18,430 nt of DNA from Rikenellaceae bacterium (GTDB lineage Bacteria; Bacteroidota; Bacteroidia; Bacteroidales; UBA932): contig CAAGHY010000020.1 of the NCBI GenBank assembly GCA_900769735.1, positions 1-18,430 on the forward strand, given 5' to 3'. The first letter of the stretch is position 1, and each line of letters starts with the position of its first letter. Below, one piece after another: positions 1 through 7,012 of this stretch. The position numbers and the translations under genes were made by a program. The notes under the pieces are model-generated. The model had not been told where the DNA came from and did not search any database. It saw only the letters and a list, made by a program, of their open reading frames with translations.

Positions 1-120
1 AAGACAATGGCTGTAATAGCCATAATAAAGGAGTATGACTATAAGGCAAAAAGCGGAACGGCAGGACAGGCTTCAGACGGCGATTTGCTTGTTGAACTTA
101 TTTCAAGAATAATACATTAA
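1..120 (+). CDS. holA: DNA polymerase III delta subunit, C-terminal end (partial)
   Basis: The open frame enters from the window edge and stops with TAA at 118-120, giving 39 residues. The tail includes KEYDYKAKSG, then a D-G-D-L-L-x-E-L run, and ends in ISRIIH. This resembles the C-terminus of Bacteroidales HolA proteins, where a (R/K)EYD-x-KSKG stretch is followed by a GELLKEL-type helix ending in ILH. HolA is the clamp-loader subunit that opens the beta sliding clamp on DNA. Only the last helix region is visible, so the call rests on recalled family resemblance and not on a catalytic motif. The next gene starts 17 bp downstream on the same strand, so the two are probably co-transcribed. 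Confidence 0.6.
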   Translation, partial: KTMAVIAIIKEYDYKAKSGTAGQASDGDLLVELISRIIH

Positions 121-137
121 TAAAGAAACTTAAGATT

Positions 138-485
138 ATGAAAATAGCAGTTCCTACAAGAGACAATGTTGTGGACAGCCACTTTGGACATTGCGCTTAT
201 TATACAATCTATACAATTGAGGATAACAAAGTAACAGCAAAGGAGACCTTCCCTTCACCACAGGGTTGCGGTTGCAAATCAAACATCGCCCCTACCCTTC
301 ACAATATGGGTGTGGAGATAATGTTGGCCGGTAATATGGGTGAGGGTGCGAAAAACGTGCTCAGAAACAACAACATTGCTGTTATCAGAGGCTGCAGTGG
401 CAGTACAGATGAACTTGTGGAGGCATATTTGAGAGGTGAGGTTAAGGACAACGGAGAGGTTTGCCACCATCACGAGTGCCACTAG
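138..485 (+). CDS. NifX/NifB-type dinitrogenase iron-molybdenum cofactor domain protein
   Basis: This 115-residue protein is a single small domain of the NifX/NifB C-terminal superfamily (FeMo-co biosynthesis type, PF02579). It starts MKIAVPT and has the typical SHFGHC segment at about residues 14-19. A glycine-rich stretch follows (LAGNMGEGA at about 64-72), then the IAVIRG strand near 80. Family members bind iron-molybdenum cofactor or other metal clusters. Outside nitrogen fixers they are mostly uncharacterised, and no nitrogenase gene is visible here. It has a CGC motif near residue 45 and a metal-ligand-rich C-terminus (CHHHECH), which suggests metal or Fe-S binding (inference). It lies 17 bp after the holA stop and 60 bp before the C_GCAxxG_C_C gene, with the AAACTTAAG leader usual for Bacteroidetes and no strong Shine-Dalgarno. 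Confidence 0.85.
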   Translation: MKIAVPTRDNVVDSHFGHCAYYTIYTIEDNKVTAKETFPSPQGCGCKSNIAPTLHNMGVEIMLAGNMGEGAKNVLRNNNIAVIRGCSGSTDELVEAYLRGEVKDNGEVCHHHECH

Positions 486-545
486 GCAAATGCAATACGG
501 GCAGTTTAGCTTGATAATTGAAAAATAAATCATCGGGAAGAAGAT

Positions 546-1019
546 ATGAATATTGAAGAGAGAGTTGAGAAGGCTGTTGCACTTTTTAAGGAGGGGTACA
601 ATTGCTCCCAGAGTGTGGTTGCAGCGTATGCGGATATATATGGATTCACGCAGGAACAGGCCCTTAAGATGTCTGCCTCTTTTGGAGCCGGAATTGGACG
701 TATGAGGGAGACTTGCGGTGCAGCGTGCGGTATGTTCCTCCTTGCCGGACTGGAAACAGGATGCACAGACCCTAAGGATGCCGGTGGAAAGGGGGCGAAC
801 TATGCTGTAGTGCAGGATCTGGCAGCAAAGTTCAGTGAGATAAACGGCTCGCTGATATGTGCAGAACTGTTGGGTTTGAGGGAGAAGAAGGATACCGGTA
901 TTGGAGCCCCTACCCAGCCTCAGGAACGCAATGCGGAGTATTACAAGAAAAGACCTTGCGTGGAGATGGTAAGAACCGCAGCACAGCTGTTTGGAGAGTA
1001 CCTCAACTCAAATAAATGA
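546..1019 (+). CDS. C_GCAxxG_C_C family cysteine-rich protein
   Basis: The 157-residue product matches the C_GCAxxG_C_C family (TIGR01909/PF09719). It has an N-terminal helix ending in NCSQS (about 19-23), a glycine-rich FGAGIGRMRETCGAACG segment (about 46-62), a second Cys in ETGCTDP, a further Cys in LICAELLG (about 100-107), and a late Cys in RPCVEMV (about 137-143). The conserved cysteines suggest redox or metal chemistry, and the biochemical role of the family is largely unknown. No signal peptide is apparent, so it is probably cytoplasmic. It lies 60 bp after the NifX-like gene and 19 bp before the outer-membrane protein gene, so one transcript could cover 1-1506. The ATG follows GGGAAGAAGAT, a weak purine-rich ribosome-binding region. 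Confidence 0.85.
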   Translation: MNIEERVEKAVALFKEGYNCSQSVVAAYADIYGFTQEQALKMSASFGAGIGRMRETCGAACGMFLLAGLETGCTDPKDAGGKGANYAVVQDLAAKFSEINGSLICAELLGLREKKDTGIGAPTQPQERNAEYYKKRPCVEMVRTAAQLFGEYLNSNK

Positions 1020-1038
1020 AACACTAATACTTAAAGAT

Positions 1039-1506
1039 ATGAAGAGAGGATTACTATTTTTGATTGCAGCACTTGCAATTTCTTTTGCTGCAAACGCACA
1101 GGGTATCAATGATACCAGACACGCAATTGGTGTGAGAGGCGGATGGGGTGCAGAAATTTCTTATCAGGGATATGTTGCACCTGAAAACAGAATGGAGGGT
1201 ACACTAGGTATAAACAGATTCGGATTCTCCGTTGAGGGAATGTACCAGTGGATGAATGATATTGCATCAGATGCTCCAGGTGAGTTCAAATGGTATCCGG
1301 GAGTGGGTGCAGGTTTGGGTGTATGGAGCAATGATGATTTCAAGACAGGTTTCTCTGCAGGTATTCTTGGTCAGATTGGTATTGAGTACTCTTTTGCAAA
1401 AGCACCTCTTATGCTTTCATTGGATTACAGACCTGGATTTTATCTGGTTCCTGAATTTTGCTTCGACTGGAGCGGAATGGCTCTTGGTATAAGATACTGC
1501 TTCTAA
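1039..1506 (+). CDS. Small outer-membrane beta-barrel-like protein
   Basis: I chose the ATG at 1039, not the upstream in-frame ATG at 991, which lies inside the preceding gene. From 1039 the 155-residue product begins with a clear signal peptide, MKRGLLFLIAALAISFAANA, with likely cleavage at ANA-Q around residue 20. The mature part alternates short amphipathic strands rich in Gly and aromatic residues (IGVRGGWGAEISYQG, FGFSVEGMYQW, PGVGAGLGVW). It ends in an aromatic residue (GIRYCF), as expected for an outer-membrane barrel. With about 135 mature residues it would form a small 8-strand barrel (inference). I cannot assign a substrate. The gene is last in its plus-strand run and is followed by a hairpin at 1531-1563. 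Confidence 0.75.
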   Translation: MKRGLLFLIAALAISFAANAQGINDTRHAIGVRGGWGAEISYQGYVAPENRMEGTLGINRFGFSVEGMYQWMNDIASDAPGEFKWYPGVGAGLGVWSNDDFKTGFSAGILGQIGIEYSFAKAPLMLSLDYRPGFYLVPEFCFDWSGMALGIRYCF

Positions 1507-1530
1507 GCCAGTGCAGTTTTAACAGGCAAA

Positions 1531-1563
1531 CAGCCGGAATGGGTTACAATCCCATTTCGGCTG
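1531..1563. terminator. Bidirectional hairpin between convergent genes
   Basis: Arms 1531-1543 (CAGCCGGAATGGG) and 1551-1563 (CCCATTTCGGCTG) form a 13-bp stem with one G-T wobble and a 7-nt loop. On the plus strand it is followed by CTTTCTTTT, an imperfect T-tract, so it is a plausible terminator for the 1039-1506 gene. On the minus strand the following sequence is only TTTGCC, so termination of cca is weaker. The cca stop codon (1544-1546) lies in the loop. Confidence 0.65.
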
Positions 1564-2956
1564 CTTTCTTTTCCATCAGTGCGTATGCCTGTTCAAAGTT
1601 GTTCTCAATTTCTCCCTCCAGAATTGCCTCCTTCACATACTCTTTAATGATACCAATCTCACGTCCCGGACGGATATTGTATTTCTCCATTATCAGCTCT
1701 CCTGTAATAGGGTTCTGGAAATTCCTTATGGCATCCTTGGCCTCAACCTCAACCAGCTTTTCACGCACAAGTGCAAAATTCCTTTTGTGCTTCTGTACAA
1801 GCTTGTCATTTTTTGAGGTGATGTCTGCCTCGCAGAGTGTCATAAGGTCATCCACATCATCACCTGCATCAAAAAGGAGTCTCCTTACTGCAGAGTCTGT
1901 CACCTCCTCCTGAGCCAATGCTATTGGACGGAGATGCAGCTGTACAATTTTCTGCACATATTTCATCTTCTCATTCAAAGGCATCTTCAGCTGCTTGAAT
2001 ACACCAGGTACCATCTTTCCTCCAATGAAATCGTGGCTGTGGAAAGTCCAGCCAACCCCAGGCTCATATTTTTTAGTGGAAGGCTTTCCTATATCGTGCA
2101 AAAGTGCTGCCCATCTCAACCACAGATTGTCTGTATTGGGGCAAATGTTGTCAAGCACCTGCAATGTATGGGCAAAAATATCCTTGTGACCTTTCCCCTC
2201 AAGGGTCTCAACCCCTTTAAGGTTACTTATCTGCGGAAGGAACTGCTCCAGGAGGCCTGTCTCCTGCAACAGATAGAAACCTATTGAAGGTTTTGGAGCC
2301 TTCAGAATCTTGTTGAGCTCCTCAGCAATCCTCTCTCTTGAAAGGATGCTCAGCCTCTCCTTGTTTCTCTTTATGCTCTCCAATGATTCCGGCACAATGG
2401 TAAAGCCCAACTGCGTTGCAAACCTTATGGCACGGATCATACGCAAAGGATCATCTGAGTATGTAGTATCAGGGTCAAGCGGAGTTCTTATAAGTCCGTT
2501 GCGCATATCCTCCATACCGTTGAACGGATCAACCAATGCACCGTAATCCTCCTCCTGCAGGCTGAAAGCAAGTGCATTTATGGTAAAATCACGTCTCTGC
2601 TGGTCCTCCTCCAGAGTACCGTCCTCAACTATAGGTTTGCGCGATTCCCTTCTGTAGGATTCTTTCCTTGCCCCCACAAACTCTATCTCAATCCAATCCT
2701 CAGATTTCTTGTTCTCCCTGAACCTCAACATTGCAGTACCAAAATTCTTGAATACAGAAAGTTTGCTTCCCACCCTCTTGGCAACAAGCTCGGCAAGGGC
2801 AATGCCGCTTCCCTCAACCACAATGTCTATATCCTTGCAGGGTCTGCCCAAATAGCAGTCCCTCACATATCCTCCAATCACAAATGCCCTCACCCCCTGT
2901 TCCTTGGCGGCTTGGGAGACTATTTTGAATATTTTATTCTGAAGAAATTCCATCAT
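1544..2956 (-). CDS. cca: CCA tRNA nucleotidyltransferase with HD domain
   Basis: The 470-residue product adds or repairs the 3' CCA end of tRNAs using CTP and ATP. The N-terminal nucleotidyltransferase head has GGYVRDCYLG (28-37) and the metal-binding DIDIV motif (42-46). RRDFTINALAF (121-131) and the SDDPLRMIRAIRFA helix (167-180) are characteristic of class II CCA enzymes. A C-terminal HD phosphohydrolase-like domain shows HTLQVLDNI (263-271) and LLHDIGKP (285-292), with later His residues near 305-308 and 341. This is the usual Bacteroidetes architecture and length. The start MMEF has two adjacent ATGs, and the upstream gene's TAG directly abuts the first ATG (2957-2959/2956), so translation is probably coupled. 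The last codons lie in the terminator hairpin. Confidence 0.95.
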   Translation of the reverse strand: MMEFLQNKIFKIVSQAAKEQGVRAFVIGGYVRDCYLGRPCKDIDIVVEGSGIALAELVAKRVGSKLSVFKNFGTAMLRFRENKKSEDWIEIEFVGARKESYRRESRKPIVEDGTLEEDQQRRDFTINALAFSLQEEDYGALVDPFNGMEDMRNGLIRTPLDPDTTYSDDPLRMIRAIRFATQLGFTIVPESLESIKRNKERLSILSRERIAEELNKILKAPKPSIGFYLLQETGLLEQFLPQISNLKGVETLEGKGHKDIFAHTLQVLDNICPNTDNLWLRWAALLHDIGKPSTKKYEPGVGWTFHSHDFIGGKMVPGVFKQLKMPLNEKMKYVQKIVQLHLRPIALAQEEVTDSAVRRLLFDAGDDVDDLMTLCEADITSKNDKLVQKHKRNFALVREKLVEVEAKDAIRNFQNPITGELIMEKYNIRPGREIGIIKEYVKEAILEGEIENNFEQAYALMEKKAAEMGL

Positions 2957-3361
2957 CTAAAAATTATCGGGAAGATAAGAAGGTATATCCCCCACAAATT
3001 CATATTTGCCGGTTGCACTGCTGTAACTGCATACGAAAGTACTCTTTCCATTTGTAATTACCAGATGAGGCACCTTAAGTACCAGATTATACCCTATAAC
3101 CTGCTCAAGTACAGCCTTTCCAAGTTCCACTTCCGGAGCCTTGCACTCAACAAGAATCTGCGGCTCCAGTTCTTTGTTGAAAGCCACAATATCACATCTG
3201 AAGCTCTTACGGCCCAGCTTTATGCTGTACTCGCTTGCCATAAGCTGCAGCGGCCATCCCCTCTCTGTATGCAACCAGTTTATAAAGAACTGCCGCACCC
3301 GCTCCTCCGGTGTAAGTGCTACGTGCTTCTTGCGCAAAGGGTCAAATACAACAGCTTCCAT
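2957..3361 (-). CDS. HsdR N-terminal-type nuclease-fold protein
   Basis: With the start at 3361 the product has 134 residues beginning MEAVVFDPLRKKHV. An upstream ATG at 3403 is open but lies upstream of the probable promoter (-7 box 3381-3388), so I reject it. The protein resembles the HsdR N-terminal domain family (PF13588): LTPEERVRQFFINWL, then SIKLGRKSFRCDIVAF and QILVECKAPEVELG. In this restriction-endonuclease-like fold the Asp of CDIV and the Glu and Lys of VECKAP match the PD-(D/E)xK pattern. There is no helicase domain and no HsdM or HsdS nearby, so it is a stand-alone small protein, not a type I restriction system. Related stand-alone genes are common in Bacteroidetes, with unknown function. 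Its stop abuts the cca start, so the two form an operon. Confidence 0.8.
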   Translation of the reverse strand: MEAVVFDPLRKKHVALTPEERVRQFFINWLHTERGWPLQLMASEYSIKLGRKSFRCDIVAFNKELEPQILVECKAPEVELGKAVLEQVIGYNLVLKVPHLVITNGKSTFVCSYSSATGKYEFVGDIPSYLPDNF

Positions 3362-3380
3362 AAACTCATTTATATAACCA

Positions 3381-3409
3381 CAAAGATACAACAAATGGAG
3401 CAATACAAA
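3381..3409 (-). promoter_or_regulatory. Candidate promoter for the HsdR-N/cca operon
   Basis: Read on the minus strand there is TATCTTTG at 3388-3381, a full match to the Bacteroidetes -7 consensus TAnnTTTG. Seventeen bases upstream is TTTG (3409-3406), matching the -33 element. Transcription would start around 3374, leaving a leader of roughly a dozen bases before the ATG at 3361. The -33 box sits inside the T-run of the terminator at 3407-3440. Confidence 0.6.
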
Positions 3410-3440
3410 AAAAGGTTACCTGTGCCTGGTAACCTCTTTT
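3407..3440 (-). terminator. Rho-independent terminator (minus strand)
   Basis: GGTTACC (3414-3420) and GGTAACC (3428-3434) form a perfect 7-bp stem with loop TGTGCCT. The flanking A-run 3407-3413 becomes a run of seven T on the minus strand. It would end transcripts coming from the fucosidase gene (stop at 3572) or from the candidate promoter at 3521-3528. The plus-strand reading has only TCTTTTC after the stem and is weaker. Confidence 0.75.
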
Positions 3441-3515
3441 CAAAATAACAAAAAACCTATCTATAAATTAATAGAAATAAGTACAAGAAATAAAATGTGC
3501 CTCTGTTTCCAAAAG
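3407..3515 (-). ncRNA. Candidate ~110-nt RNA between a promoter and a terminator
   Basis: A perfect -7 box (TATATTTG, 3528-3521 on the minus strand) predicts a start near 3515. The intrinsic terminator at 3440-3407 would end the transcript after about 108 nt. The intervening sequence is AT-rich and has no convincing ORF. It could be an independent small RNA or a fucosidase 3'-UTR fragment. It could also be an attenuated leader for the HsdR-N/cca operon. This is inference from signals only. Confidence 0.3.
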
Positions 3516-3520
3516 CAATA

Positions 3521-3553
3521 CAAATATAGTACTTTTTTATCTACATTATACAA
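3521..3553 (-). promoter_or_regulatory. Candidate Bacteroidetes promoter in the fucosidase 3' gap
   Basis: TATATTTG at 3528-3521 (minus strand) is an exact TAnnTTTG match. TTG at 3553-3551 lies 22 bp upstream, slightly longer than the usual spacing. No gene starts immediately downstream, only the terminator at 3407-3440. AT-rich sequence gives chance matches, so confidence is moderate to low. Confidence 0.35.
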
Positions 3554-3571
3554 TTTTTGTTAAAAAAATAT

Positions 3572-5524
3572 CTACTTTGCAACCAAAATTCTTGGAAGAA
3601 CCACATTTTCAAAAATATCCCCGCGTATAATTCTATAATGCGGACGGTAGGCCTCCTCAAATTTTCCGCTATGGTGAACAACATATTTTCCTTCCTTAAG
3701 CAAAGCATCTATCTTCTTTGCATCAGCCTTGTACCCCTCCAGGTCAGGGGCCACATCCTTAACGGCATCCTTAATGGCTTCCCATTCATCAAGCCACTGC
3801 TGCGAAACCTGCGGAGCCGCACCACCACCTGCCATAAATGCATCTGCAAACTCCTCCACACTCATAATGCCATCCTTTATAACCTGCAGTGAAACCTGAT
3901 AGTAATTGTGCCTCCATCCACAAGGGGTGTAATATTTTCTTCCCGACAAATCACTGCTGCTCACTTCCTCTTTATCCATCTGCTGCAGCTCACTTTTCAG
4001 ATAAGCAAGCACACCTTCCCTTCTGGCCATAATATGGGCAGGACCAAAATAATCCTGGAAATTGTTCTTGTACACATCCTGAAGGGTTGCCTGAGGGTAC
4101 TTTTCAAAAAACTCCTTAACAGACTTCCCAACTGCCGCCATATCTGTGGCAGGAAAATCCACCTCAATAACCTTTACTCCAGATTTTTTCTCCTCCTGTG
4201 AAAACGGCTGCAACATAATCTGTATACCGCCATCAACTTTCCTGTACTTGAGCGGAGTACCGGCAGGATATGTCTTGCACTCCTTTATATCTGCATTTGC
4301 AAGAGGGACAAAAATCTCTGCAGTATCTTTAAATATATGCAAAAAGTTCCTGTGTCCTTTTCTTGTAGAAACTCCCCAAGGCTGCTGGGGCACCCTGCCT
4401 GCCGTTGTCCCGTAGATTGTTCCCCCGTAAACATCCATCCACTCACCAATTGCCTTAAGGCGGTGCAATGACTCATCGGGAAGAGTACCATCCGGCCTTG
4501 GACCAATGTTCAAAAGGAGATTTGCCCCTTTGGCTGCTATCTGTACAAGATATTTTATAAGGAAATCTACAGATTTGTATGTTGTATCCGTAATTCTATA
4601 ACCCCACGACCGGTTCATTGTCTGACAAGTCTCCAAAGGGAGCACTGTGCTTATTGCCTGCTCTGAATAACCGTACAGATTCTGCCCCGGAATATCACGT
4701 TCAAAAATCTGGATATCCTCACCCGGGAACGGATCCATATGGTGGTTGTTGCCTACAAGACATCCCGGCTGCAACCTGTGGATAAGGGCATACTGGTTTG
4801 CAAGGTTCCAGGTCTCTGCCTTAAGGCCGTTCTCCTGTTTGTCCCTGTCCCAAACGCCGTCAAACCAGATGGCCCCTATTTTGCCGTAATTGGTAAGGAG
4901 CTCCTCAAGCTGGGTATCCATAAACTTAAGGTAATTCCCATAAGCCCAGTTGGTCTGGAAAACTGCAGAATCCAACTGCGGAAGTTTCTGTCCGTTGAAA
5001 TATCCGGTACGCCCTGTACCGTGGCCGGTCCTTCCCACAGGATAATAATCCTCCCTGCCCCAATCTATATGGGAATAATACAGATGAAGCCTTATACCCT
5101 GCTTGTGGCACTCATTGGCTATTTCTGCCAGAATATCCCTCTTGAAAGGGGTAGCATCCACTACGTTGTACCCGCTTGCATTGGTCTTGAAAATTGAAAA
5201 GCCATCGTGATGCCTTGATGTTATGCAAATATACTTGGCCCCGGATGCCTTAATGGCACTCACCCATTCGGCCGCATTGAACTTGTGGGGATAAAATCCG
5301 CCTGCCAGCTTCTCATACTCCTTATAGTTGATATTTTTGTTGTGCATAACCCATTCGCCGTCTCCCAACATTGAGTAAATTCCCCAATGGATAAAGATAC
5401 CGAATCTGGCCTGGCCAAACTCCTTCCTTGATTCCACATTCTCTGCAGAGGGGATATATCCCTTCTGTCCCATAGCCGGAAGCACAGCCATAAGCATTGC
5501 CGCTATAAAAAATACAATTCTCAT
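3572..5524 (-). CDS. Secreted GH29 alpha-L-fucosidase with extra C-terminal domain
   Basis: The 650-residue product starts with a signal peptide (MRIVFFIAAMLMAVLPAMGQ, about 1-20), so it is exported, probably to the periplasm. Residues about 30-456 are a complete GH29 retaining alpha-L-fucosidase domain: FGIFIHWGIYSMLGDGEW (41-58), ITSRHHDGF (101-109), and WFDGVW (220-225), where D222 is the expected nucleophile. NRSWGY (304-309) and LLLNIGPRPDG (336-346) follow. E275 in IFERDIPG is a candidate acid/base, by inference. It should release fucose from host or plant glycans. Residues about 478-650 form a second, non-GH29 region with FQDYFGPAHI (489-498), CGWRHNYYQVSL (535-546) and AYRPHYRIIRGDIFE (625-639), which I cannot name. 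No SusC/SusD or other polysaccharide-utilisation gene is adjacent. It is monocistronic, with a terminator at 3407-3440. Confidence 0.92.
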   Translation of the reverse strand: MRIVFFIAAMLMAVLPAMGQKGYIPSAENVESRKEFGQARFGIFIHWGIYSMLGDGEWVMHNKNINYKEYEKLAGGFYPHKFNAAEWVSAIKASGAKYICITSRHHDGFSIFKTNASGYNVVDATPFKRDILAEIANECHKQGIRLHLYYSHIDWGREDYYPVGRTGHGTGRTGYFNGQKLPQLDSAVFQTNWAYGNYLKFMDTQLEELLTNYGKIGAIWFDGVWDRDKQENGLKAETWNLANQYALIHRLQPGCLVGNNHHMDPFPGEDIQIFERDIPGQNLYGYSEQAISTVLPLETCQTMNRSWGYRITDTTYKSVDFLIKYLVQIAAKGANLLLNIGPRPDGTLPDESLHRLKAIGEWMDVYGGTIYGTTAGRVPQQPWGVSTRKGHRNFLHIFKDTAEIFVPLANADIKECKTYPAGTPLKYRKVDGGIQIMLQPFSQEEKKSGVKVIEVDFPATDMAAVGKSVKEFFEKYPQATLQDVYKNNFQDYFGPAHIMARREGVLAYLKSELQQMDKEEVSSSDLSGRKYYTPCGWRHNYYQVSLQVIKDGIMSVEEFADAFMAGGGAAPQVSQQWLDEWEAIKDAVKDVAPDLEGYKADAKKIDALLKEGKYVVHHSGKFEEAYRPHYRIIRGDIFENVVLPRILVAK

Positions 5525-5613
5525 ATAATCAATATTTTATCATTTATCTTAATTCCATTTACAATATATTGCCAAGGATATTGTTACGGCTAGTAAAAAT
5601 ATGAAAATTTGTT

Positions 5614-5621
5614 TAACTTTA
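5614..5621 (+). promoter_or_regulatory. Weak candidate -7 element for the aldo/keto reductase operon
   Basis: TAACTTTA matches seven of eight positions of TAnnTTTG and lies 23 bp before the ATG at 5645, a suitable distance. No TTTG is seen at the expected -33 spacing. The 120-bp divergent gap 5525-5644 is AT-rich, and I see no clear promoter for the fucosidase in the other direction. Confidence 0.3.
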
Positions 5622-5644
5622 CCCCCAATAAACATTAATAAATT

Positions 5645-7003
5645 ATGGCACAGGATACAAACAAAACTATTTCACGCCGTGAAGCCCTTAAACGCATAGG
5701 TTTTGGCGCATTGGCAATCGCCGGTGGATATTCGCTCATTACAAGCTGCAAAGGCAAAGTAAAGGATGAGGCTGCCAACGGCACACTGGTTATGGCCAAA
5801 AAGAAAGATGAGATTACAGGAAAAGAGATCTCTCTATTGGGCTATGGCTGTATGAGGTTCCCTACATATGATACAGGTGAGGTTAACGAGAGAGGCAGAA
5901 AGATTATGGCCATTGATATGGAAAAATCACAGGCTCTCATCGACCACGCATATGCAAGCGGCATTACGCACTATGATACTGCGTGGAACTACCACAACGG
6001 CAAATCGGCAGAGGCTATCGGTTCCCTTCTTAAAAAATACCCTAGAGAGAGCTTCACTCTTTGCAACAAGATGCCGGGATGGCTCATTACAAGCCCTGAG
6101 AAAGCACAGGAGCTGTTCAACACCCAGTTGCAGCAGTGCGGCGTAGAGTACTTTGACTACTACTTGTGCCACGCAATCTCAGCTTTGGAAGGATATGAGA
6201 AACCTTATGAGGAGTTGGGCGGATATGATGTTCTTGCAAAAGAAAAGGCAAACGGAAGAATCAAGAGACTGGGTTTCTCTTTCCACGGAGACAAGGAGCT
6301 GTTCCTGCACATCCTCAACAAACGCCAGTGGGACTTTGTACTGTTGCAGATAAACTACATCGACTGGGTTGACCAGGAAGCTGAGTTCTTCTACAATGAG
6401 GCTGCAAAACGCGGCATCCCTTGTATGGTAATGGAGCCGCTTAAAGGTGGTGCCCTTGCAAACCTTACCCCAGATGCTGAGGCAATCCTTAAAGAGGCTG
6501 CCCCTAATGACACAGTTGCATCTTGGGCATTCCGTTATGTTGGATCACTTCCAAACGTATTGTGCGTATTGAGCGGTATGACACAGATGGAGCACTTGAA
6601 GGACAACCTCAAGACTTTCAGTAACTTCAAACCTCTTACAGAGGCAGACAGAGCTGTCCTTGACAGAGCAATTGCAGAGTTCAGAAGATACAAGCAGATT
6701 GGATGTACAGCCTGCAGATACTGTATGCCTTGTAAATATGGAGTGGATATCCCTGCCGTATTTGAGGCTTACAACAAATGTGTCAAAGAGAGTAACATTC
6801 CAGATTTGGCAGGTCCAAGAGACGGCAAATTTGAGAAGAAGAAACGTGCATTCCTTGCAACATACAACAACACCGTACCTGAAGGTTCTAGAGCAGACAA
6901 ATGTATCAACTGCGGTGCTTGTAAATCATTGTGTCCACAGAAACTTGAAGTACCTGAGCTTATCACCAAAGTTAAGGAAATGGTTAAGGAACTTGAGAAA
7001 TAA
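5645..7003 (+). CDS. Tat-exported aldo/keto reductase with C-terminal Fe-S motifs
   Basis: This 452-residue protein opens with a twin-arginine signal (SRREALKR, 10-17), a hydrophobic stretch and a lipobox-like ITSC with Cys35. It is therefore predicted to be folded in the cytoplasm, exported by Tat and possibly lipid-anchored. Residues about 55-345 are an aldo/keto reductase barrel with candidate tetrad residues D111 and Y116 in YDTAWNY, K142 in NKMPGW and H176 in LCHAIS. The tail carries C354, C357, C360 and C363 (CTACRYCMPC), and CINCGACKSLCP (420-431), a classic 4Fe-4S motif. The combination suggests an extracytoplasmic oxidoreductase coupled to electron transfer and not simple NADPH use; the substrate is unknown. 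The serine hydrolase gene follows after 9 bp, so they are one operon. Confidence 0.9.
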   Translation: MAQDTNKTISRREALKRIGFGALAIAGGYSLITSCKGKVKDEAANGTLVMAKKKDEITGKEISLLGYGCMRFPTYDTGEVNERGRKIMAIDMEKSQALIDHAYASGITHYDTAWNYHNGKSAEAIGSLLKKYPRESFTLCNKMPGWLITSPEKAQELFNTQLQQCGVEYFDYYLCHAISALEGYEKPYEELGGYDVLAKEKANGRIKRLGFSFHGDKELFLHILNKRQWDFVLLQINYIDWVDQEAEFFYNEAAKRGIPCMVMEPLKGGALANLTPDAEAILKEAAPNDTVASWAFRYVGSLPNVLCVLSGMTQMEHLKDNLKTFSNFKPLTEADRAVLDRAIAEFRRYKQIGCTACRYCMPCKYGVDIPAVFEAYNKCVKESNIPDLAGPRDGKFEKKKRAFLATYNNTVPEGSRADKCINCGACKSLCPQKLEVPELITKVKEMVKELEK

Positions 7004-7012
7004 TGTAGCCTG

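Noticed and set aside
1458..1913. 151-residue plus-strand ORF opposite the cca 3' end
   Set aside because: It is a shadow of the conserved HD-domain region of cca and has no recognisable domain or leader.
2957..3361. Type I restriction system
   Set aside because: Only an HsdR N-terminal-like domain is present. There are no helicase motifs and no HsdM or HsdS genes nearby.
3362..3403. Upstream ATG at 3403 as start of the HsdR-N gene
   Set aside because: It lies upstream of the probable -7 box (3381-3388). The extra residues (MLHLLYLCGYINEF) do not fit the family N-terminus, which begins near VVFDPLRKKHV.
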